64,000 nt of DNA from Fistularia commersonii. Taxonomy: Eukaryota > Chordata > Actinopteri > Syngnathiformes > Fistulariidae. Location of the stretch: contig JBBMNZ010000030.1 in the NCBI GenBank assembly GCA_037954325.1, positions 7,695,001-7,759,000 on the forward strand. The letters run 5' to 3'. Under the pieces are notes generated by a model. It saw only the letters and a program-made list of their open reading frames with translations. It did not search any database and was not told the DNA's origin. Below are positions 14,401 through 24,400 of the stretch, in pieces (position 1 is the stretch's first letter; every line of letters begins with the position of its first letter). The position numbers were made by a program, and so were the translations under genes.

Positions 14401-17400
14401 ATGCACACACACACACACCCAATGTCCAGCTCAGCGAGAAATATTCTGTCTGTAACCTTCAGGTGATAAGCTCTCCAGGGACCCCAGCCCTGATGCTACA
14501 ATATGTTTCTGGATGTGTCGAGCGGCCTGAGGCAGAGGGGTTGGGGGGGGTTGATGGGGTTTGCGCCTCACAGCTGGATGCAACATCAACTTTCTCGTAT
14601 TTTTATTCAGAAGGTCCGGCTTTTATTTACTCTCTATCTCCCACACTCTTAGTTGCTTTCCGATGCCCTCTGCGAATAACATCCACTTTTCAGCGAGTAA
14701 TGTACGCGGATGTCAAAACAGATACCCGTCGATATGCTGGAATCTGTGTGTGGCGGACACGCAGATAGATTTAGACACCGGGCTGAGGGGGAGCTGGCAG
14801 AAAATAACACCACCGATATATCATTCAAAGTACAGTTATATGTGCAGGCGACTGGAGAGGGAAAATTGCGTTATTCTGGCCTTGGCCAACACTAAGTTTA
14901 GCTCAGTTGTGCTACATCACAGGGTGTGGAGGCGTCGGCCCTCCAGGTTGAAAGAGGATGTAGTTGGTGTTGATACAAGGTTGCATATTAATGTTATGGA
15001 CCGTCTCGGAGACCGGCAACTGAGCCCATTTTTCCATGAAAAATGGCTAAAATCTAGGTGAGCTCCTTCAAGCTGCAAAGCTAACAGTAGCTCCTGACAC
15101 CTTCCTCTGGAGGCTGGATTGTATATCTGTAAATATCTCCTTTTTCTCTAGTGCACCATGCCCTTTCCTAAGTCGGAATAATACTTATCTAATAAGGAGC
15201 GCATCATCCTCAATATTTGCTTCCATGTGTGAACAAGCAGACATGAATTTAGGGTTCTTAAACGTGCACATATCAGCACATCTCTCTCAATCTGCCTGGA
15301 AGAAAGAATTTAATACGTGTATTGTCCAGGACTACAGATGGAAAGCTATGAGCTACAATCTGGTACAAACGTCTCTGCCTCTGTCCTTAATGTAATTGTA
15401 CAGTGTCCTAATAAACTTCTAAACAAAATAATCATTCCAGTGTTTGTAAGTGTATAAGTGTGCACTTATATACTGGGTTCTAGTCGTAGGAAAACTACTG
15501 TGGACAGAAAGCCTGAGTTTTACAGTCTTTTGGCAGCAATTCCTCGACAGTGATGAGAATATGAAGAACATAGGTCCAAGATGGCGGGCTCCTCTTATGA
15601 AAACCACGGACACAGATTTCCTTGGCAAGTGTTGCCTTTGGGTTACGCATGTGGGAAGTTACGGGGATGTGGAATTGAATTTATCACACAATGAGAAATT
15701 AGAGACATACTGGAGGATGTCTGGGACGGAACGGCCCACTTACTCAGTTCCGCTCTCCACCATCTGAGTGAGAAGAGAGATGCCATCTAGGTTGATGAAC
15801 TCTTGGGCGAAGGTGATGTCCCTTGAGGCGTTTGCTAGGTCCTTCAGAGACTCAAGCTTGGCGTCCATGCTGGACGACTGGATCCGCTCGTGCAGCTGGA
15901 GCGCAGTCAGGTACTGGAGAGTGAAGCAGAACATCCAGGTTAATAGACATCTAAACATCTGCACATCAGAGATGATTGAAAGAGCAAAACAAAAAAAAAA
16001 AAGACAAAAAAAAAAACGGGATCTCACAGCAGAGTTGGTCAAGCGCAGGATAGATCCATTCTTGATGTCGTTGCGATTCTGTGGAGAAGGAAAAACACAC
16101 AGGCAGACATTTGGGGTACTTGAGTCACATGAGTTTGAAGCCTTCATGCTTAACCTAGAAATCCAAACCTTCTCGGTGATGTAGCAATTGGTCGAATCAG
16201 CGATTTGCAGAGCAAAGTTTTCATGGTTCCCCAAGGACCACCTAAACATCAGTGGACAGACACAACGCATTACAATTTATATTAAAAGTAGAGATGACTT
16301 GTTTTATTTTATTTTTACTTCACGCACACACACGGGCACACACACTCACCCCTCACAGACTTCTTTAATGATAGCTGAGAGAGGCTTTTTCTGTGGAGAA
16401 AAGGAAAGATTACATTTACCTCATGTGATGAGGTCCGGTTCCTAAAACAACATCAGACATTGAGCAGGCAGCAATTATTTTATACTGCAGGAGTGGAACA
16501 ACGGCAGGCCTGTATTTATCCGGACGGCCCACCGCTGCCGCGTCATTTCGTCCATCATCGCATTGAACTCTTTGAACATCAGAATCAGTGACTTTCAGCA
16601 GTAGGACTCTGACTCGAACTCTACAATTGTACTTAAAGCCTTTGCAGTAGTTGTGCCTTACCTCAAGAACCTATGTGCCCCTTTGAATGTTAAACTTATG
16701 TCAAATCATTTCACAATGAAAGAAATTCAAGAAAAAACAAACAAACACCATTCTATTCAAATATTTCAATTGATGCCGTTTAAAAAGAAATATGCAAAAA
16801 CATTTGCTTGGCAGACATAACGAAATTAAAACCTTGACTTTAAAGGAATGCACTTGGGACCTTTTAATCAACACAAAGACCTCGTTTCCAGTCATTCTAA
16901 GGCCTTGGACAGATTTTAAGGATTGGCAGATACCTAAAATTTGGTAAGAACAGGTTTAATGTTTTTGTAAGCATTAATCCAAATAAACTATTCATTCTTT
17001 CATTATCTATACCATCTACTCTCCATTCAGGCTCCAGACCCCTGCAACCCTATCTCAGCTGCCAGTGTGGACGTCAGATGCTAACAAAGCCACAAATAGA
17101 TACTGCATCTATCTATCTATCTATCTATCTATACGCATGCACGCACACGCCCACACGCCCACACACATCTGGTTAATTTATGGTCTCCAATGAACTGAAA
17201 AGCCCCCTGTCAGCATTGAACCAAAGACCTGACCACTATCACTGTGCCACCACTTGGAAACTAGTTAGAAAATAATCAATCACAATTTTAAGTATTTGTT
17301 TGCTTTTACACCCGGACTCTTAATTAAATTTTGCGCTCCCAGATTAAACGCTTAGCATGCAGCGCTTTCAGTGTGAAAGTGAATATTTTAATGATGTAAA

Positions 17401-17730
17401 GAATCTTAAGCGGTGTGCCTCCATCACTGCTGCAGGGACGACTTTATGCCATTTATTCAAGTCCAATATTGATACACACCTTGACAAATGTGCTTACCCC
17501 CCCTAAAGGCAGAGACTTTCAGTTCAGTTTCACTACACTGATGTGGTCTTTTTTACACACATTCTTCCACCAAGAGAAGTGATTTGTCAGCACCTTTCAA
17601 AAATTACGTTTACAGTGCAAAAACCTGAACACAAGAGGAGGTGACGGAAAATCTGAGTACAGTCATGCATACATACATACATACATACATACATATACAC
17701 GCACACAAATATATCTATATATATATATAC

Positions 17731-17790
<60 letters not shown>

Positions 17791-18391
17791 CAAATTGATA
17801 AGGACAAGGAGGATGGTGAGGAAAGAGAATATAATCTCTTGAAAAGATCTTTATAAAAATTACTGCGCAAAATGTAATATAAGCAAAAACAGACAACTGC
17901 ATTGCATTTCTTTATATTTCGTTTCAAACACTGGAGAAATTGAAAGTCTGAAGTGATGAGTTGTTGACAGTGGGTGGATTTCCTGATCCCCTCCAGCATG
18001 TCTTTGCTCAAATGATAAACTAGTTCCTTCAAGTCATTTTAAATCTCTTCAAGAAACTAATAAACTGGGCCTGTGTTTGTGTGTGTGTGTGTGTTAATTT
18101 GGCTCTGACTTTTTATGTCTATTTTGTTTAACTGCTTTTCAGCTTTACTATCACTGTTTTTTATTACAATTGGTAGTTTTTGGTTATTTTGGGGTGTTTT
18201 CTATTCCCTTTGCTGTCTGTGCAACTTTTACATTTTATTGTTTGAGCTACAATTGGGGTTTCAAGGGTGAGGATGGTGAAGTTTCTGCCACATTGATCAA
18301 ACTAACCATAGTTTTCAGGTTAGATGAGGGTCACTCTTACATAAACAACTACATTTTGTGTGTGTATATATATATAGATATATTTGTGTGC

Positions 18392-18465
<74 letters not shown>

Positions 18466-21400
18466 GCATATACATGTATACATACACAGGACTATCTCAG
18501 AAAATTAGAATATTGCGATGGAGTTCTTTATCTTCTGTAATGCAATTACAAAAACAATAATATAATACATTCTGGATTCATTACAAATCAACTGAAATAT
18601 TGCAAGCCTTTTATTAGTTTAGTATTGCTGATTATGGCTTACATCTTAAAAAAAAATCAAAAATCCTACCTAAAAATATTAGAATACATTGAAAAAGTGA
18701 TGTTTGTTTTTTTAATTGCATTACAGAAGATAAAGAACTTTATCACAATATTCTAATTTTCTGAGACAGTCCTTTATATCAATGAAAATAAAGGACCTTG
18801 ACAGAATAAAAAGAAATAACATCTGATGGTTAATGTCTTTGTACCTTTTTGCGCATTTAATTATTCAGTGGGTTTATTAATGTGTTTTAAAAAATAGTAG
18901 AGAAATTATTAAAATGAAAAATGAAATTACATAAAGAAGCAAATTATTCTGAAAATTAGCAACAAAATTCAAACTACATATGCATGACTGTATGCAAAGT
19001 TTATAACTGGAGGAGAACTTTAAAGAGGGGATTCGGTCTGCGCCAAGCATACTTTGGTTGCATGCAAGGAGAACTGAGACAGCGGGAGAGTCTCGTGCAT
19101 CTGGATGTGGTCTTTACACACTTCAATATGTTGATCTCTAAGCCGCCAGCGTTCGCTTGAGAGACGACGCATTGCAGTGACGGAGATTTACTGAAAGGAG
19201 ATCGGGTTGGCAGGATGGTGGGCATGTGTGACAGGAAGAGAGGAGGCGCGCAAACAACAGGAACAATGGAAGATAAAAGAACGTGGAAAATGCGCAAATG
19301 GGATGAGTTGAAGGGGAAAACATCAAACACAGCGAGGGGGAGAAGATAATAGAGTGTAACACAGTTGCCCGAGCATATGTGTGAGTGTGTGTGTGTGTTT
19401 AAGGAAGTTGTTTCCACCTGATGATGTTGCTAGTTTTAACCTGTGTTTTCAGAATATGGCAAATATTATGACCGTTATAATCATCACTGTGGGGGGTCAG
19501 GGGGTTGCGGACCCTTCCCTTTCTTACAAATTCAAATGCACTGTTTTATTCCCTCATTAATACGGTCCTTATTGAAGTGCAAACTGAAGCCTATTAATTA
19601 GCTGCTCTTTATTGTCAGGTCTCAGAGTATTAATTTATCACTCATAATGTAATCTGAAATTACTGCTTTGATGCACATCAGTCATTTCTTCAAAAGGGTT
19701 TGGAGCCTCACAGTCAAATATTCCAGTGCTAGAATAGCATACTGTCCTTGATATGACTTTTAATTTCACGGTTTTTCGTAACATGTACACCGCTCTTTTC
19801 ACTGACCTCCAGTAAAGTGGGTTCCTGCCCCCGCCCCCAGAGCAAAGGGATTCTTTTTTCAACGTGCTTTTCCACACTTGAGTGTGCGGAAATCAACTAG
19901 TGGAAGAGCAACCAACAAGTATGTTTGTTTAAAGAGTTCATTCCAGATGAAGCCTTTATGACTAGTAGCAATGGTGCACCTACAAACATGTTAGCGCCTG
20001 AATTAAACAAACCACTTTGTTCAGTGTTGGCAAGTTTAATCATGGGTTTTCTTAGTTGAATTTATTTGAATGTATCTTCGTTGAAACTTCCCTTCCCTTT
20101 TCCCCCTCATTCATGAATTAAGACGGTGGTGAGACCAGTTTGGTTTAGAGACAGTGGCTTAGAGGAAAAAGACAGGATACAGAGCTCGAGGGAGCAGAGC
20201 TGAAGATGTGAAGGTTCTCAAGTTTTCCAGGTCATGGTGAATTGCTGTTGAAATCTTCTTGTTGTGGCAACTGGACTTGAATTTCTTCACTTGAAGTTAT
20301 TTTCACCCTTTATCTGAGAGGCTTCCTCAGTTCAGTTCAGTTCAGTCGAACTGAACAAGCTGAACTGAAACGACTTCAGGTGAATAAATTCAAGTCCAGT
20401 TGCTGCAGGAAGACTGGATAGGATCAGGATGGAGTCCATCAGAGGGACGACACACATCAGAGGTTCTGGAGATAAAGTCAGACTGAGATGGTTTGGACTT
20501 GTACAGGACGTGAACATATTGGCACAAGGATGCCAAGGTTGGAACTGCCAGACAAGAAGTCTGGAGGAAGACCGAAGGGGAGATTTATAGATAGAGTGCA
20601 AGAGGACATGAAGTTAGCTTGTGTTGGATTTGAGGATGCAGAGAACAGGGTTCAATGGAAGATGATGATTCACCGTGGCGAACCTTGAAGGGAACAGCTG
20701 AAAGGATGAGATTTATTCATTTGCGCATTTCTTCAGGTACGTGTGCATGACACTCTTACAATTACATGTGAATTCCCAGTCCACTCCTTCATGATGCAAA
20801 GCCTGTGGCTTTCAAGTTAATTCTAAAATTAAGTTAAAATAGAGTAAAAGAAGAAAAACAGTCCTTACTCCTGGGTGCTCTCCTGCTCTGATGACCGCTG
20901 CCTGTACGCTTCCATCTTATCACTGTCATTGTGAGGCAGGCAGACATGCTGCCTTTTATCCCACAGGAGTTAAACCACCTCCGCTATCTCTTCTCCCACA
21001 GCCTCGTCCTCTCCTTTATCATTACCACCTTTTTACACCAACTATCATACATCCTCTTACTGCACTCCAGCAAGGAGTGCAAATTACATTTCACGTTTCG
21101 CATCCGGAAAATGCGTGTAGTGGTGGATTCTAGCATCAGGCTAGCAGAAGAGCTGCGAACGAAGCCGTAAACAAACTCATCGAAGAATCTTGTCGTAGCA
21201 GCTTGACTTGGTCGATTTCTTGACGACATTTGAAGAAGTTTTCGAGGGAAGACTCTAGGTTGAGGCAAACATCTTCAAGAAATTGGCAAAGTCCGGTTGT
21301 CACAGGATTTATCAATGAGTAGCACGACTGGAGGACTGAGGATCAGCGCTGACATGCAGTAAACAAGCTTCTCCAAACGCCAGAGAAAAGGCTCCGTTTG

Positions 21401-24400
21401 ACTAAAAACAGTCTCCCGGAGGAGATCCATAACAATAGAACCTGACAAACACTTGGTTTCAGATCATTTCACTGGGTGGATCCATTTCTTTGAATGAATT
21501 TGAATCGGTCAGTGGGTGATGGCTGATGATCGCCAAAGCAAAGAACTTCTCTGATCAGCTGCCGTGTGTTAAATATTGCATTATTTCATTCTGTAATGTA
21601 TTTTCAGTTTCCTAACTTATTTGGTCTAATGTGACCAAAGGCGGCAGGTCATCCGAGTCCAACCATTATAGAACTGATATAGAACTTCTGACGCTAATAC
21701 TGAAGCCACATTCGAGCTTCTTCCAGTTGTCATTTCATTAACATCCAGTGATGGTAATATGCTTAAGCCCAGTGTCAGACCCATTGATTTTAACATCAGC
21801 TCCAATTTTAAACTTAATTATATGGTTTATAGGCTTAAAGGAAGTTGGATTGAAGACTCCTGGACTTTTAAATGTCAAATAAGCTAAGCTTATCATCATC
21901 AGGTCTAGTGGGTTGTTTTTCCATTTATTGAATATAGCGCTCATATAACAACATTACTACTATAAATGATGAAATGCGTATCACGCATATGCTGCACAGG
22001 GACATACAACACTTTACACAGATGGAAAACTCATGAGTCTTCATTTCATCTGCTACTTGTTGTGGTGCTGGGGCAGGAAGCTGAGGAGCCCAGAATAAAC
22101 CCTGGCAGGCCCAGGGAGAACATAGAGGAGTAGAAAGGCCCAAGTCAGCCACCAGAATCAAAATTGGAACCTCCTCGGTGTGAATGCTAAGGACCGTCCT
22201 GCAGAACTGCCCCAACATGTTCAGACAGAAATTAAAACAGCAAGTAAAATGAAAAGTTTAATTTGCCTTGATTTATCACTGGGTGGTGACAATGAAAATC
22301 CTGTAACAATTTCCAACAATGGACGATCAGACAAAATTTGATTAATACATCTCCCCGCCTTAATACCGCTTCACAAAGAGCTCTGAAAAGTGAGTAAATG
22401 ACAAGAACTACAACAGGGCATCCAGCTGCATGTCAACACCCCATCAAAGCCTGCTTGCCTTAAATTCCTTTGCTTGTTCCTGCTGAGCCCTTTCACAACT
22501 TGTACCTAATCCCCTGCGTTCTTGTGCAAATGCTCCTCACCAATGACGATTTCAGAGGAAGCCAAATAAATAAATCACACACGACTTGATTTATGCACAT
22601 GAGCGCACACAAATGCAGAGGAGAGACGAAACAAACTTATAAACACACACATTAATCTACATGCGCGCGCACACAGAAAGAGAAACAGAGAGAGTGAGAG
22701 AGAGCGCGAGAGCTGTCAGCACATGCATGCTCAAAAAGAAACATCCCCACACTATTTCACTTATTTGCACCTTTACCAACATCCAACAACAACAAAAAGA
22801 AAACGTGGCGAAAAAGAAATGCACACACTTCTAACTGTAGCCCACTCATTGCATGACAGAGAGTCATATGCTGCTGCGGGGCCGATTGTGCAGGGGTGGG
22901 GGGGGGGATTGGGGTTTGGGGGGCGAGTGGGGGAGGAAGAGGAGGAGTGAGACGCATGGTGGGGGCTTAATGTGAGATTCACAGTAACAACAAAAGAAGG
23001 GGGTGTGGGGGAGAGTGTTGGGGGGTATGAGAGTGAAAACAAAGAAGGACAAGAAGGAGAGAGAAGGAGGAGGCGGCAACAAAGAAGGAACAAGAGGAAG
23101 TTGACAGCAAGCGTAAGTGTGTCTGCGTGAAGGGGTGCAGTTACACGGCTTAAAACTAAACTGCATTTCATTCTTCAGGCGGAGTTGGAAAGTTGATCCT
23201 GCAATTAACTGGACATGTCAAATGTATATGGTTCAAGGTTTCATTGAGGCTCCATTGGGAGGGTCAGCCATGGTTCTGGTTGCCACGGTGACTCACAAAT
23301 CATTAGACCATCAGTGAGTCACCTATACAGAGAGCATACCATTTTACACACTGTTCATGTGATCAAATTATGGTAACAGTAAAAATGCTCTGCCAGTGCA
23401 GGGTTAGGGCGTGTGTGTGTGTGGTGCGCACACACACACGGCGCTGACTGCTAAATCCATTCATGTTGCAGTTTATTAAGTATGATAAATGCTTGCATGG
23501 TTTTTATCCATCATTCTCACGCTCCCTCTTTCTCCCACTGATTTTCACTACGAGATCCATGGACTGTTGACTCAGCCTATTGACCAGCCTGTGTTTACAC
23601 CACCTTTTATTAGAACGCCTCCATCAACTGTGGAGAAAGGTGCAAAAAAGAAGCCAAGGTGTCATCGCATATTCACTAAATCATTGTTTCCTCTGCAGAC
23701 CCCTGAATCTTCCTCTTTTTCCTCTTGGCTGTTCCCTTCAGGGGTCGCCACAGTGAATCATCTGCCTCCACCTAACCGGCAATCATCTGCCTCCATGTCA
23801 GCTCTGCAGACCCCCGTGTGTTCTGAGTAAATCTTAACCACTTGTCTTGATCAGCCAATTCAGCAGAATGACTTCAAAATAGTATTACAAATATTGCAAT
23901 ATTTCCACATCTTATTGGAGACACTCAATGTCCAGCATTAGTTAGAATTTTGGTAGTAAAAGGGGGTCGACCACCAGTCTGATCCCATCCATACATGCAA
24001 AGCACATTCCTCTATTTTAAATCAAATCATATTTATCAGAAATAAACAAAAAAAGAAAAAACACCAGCATTTAAAATCCTTATTTACATATTCATTATAA
24101 CGGTTTACTGAAAGACGAAACAGAATTATGTGTCGTCAGTTGCTGAATCAAGGAGATGTTTCCAATCCAATTATCAATACATCCACTTCTAAACAAACAA
24201 TACGCTGGATTTTTCCCGCATTGCTCTGTCTACGTTTCATACTATCAGCAGTGAGTCTCTCAGAAATCAGGGTCCTATTTACTTAAAATAATCCACGGGC
24301 CCTGTCGTCTGCAGTTTCACTGGGAACAATTTTTTTTAATTTTCATTTTATTTATTTTCAACCAAACTTTGCTTTGCCCCCAATCAAAAACTGCTCATAA

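Noticed and set aside
15896..15913. Alternative acceptor for elmo1 exon 5 (CTCCAG before CTGCACGAG)
   Set aside because: It would shorten the protein by six residues relative to the family. The upstream TCTCCAG gives the expected length. NAGNAG-like use cannot be excluded.
17641..18540. Low-complexity frames rich in CV, HT or IY
   Set aside because: They are translations of CA, TA and CATA microsatellites.
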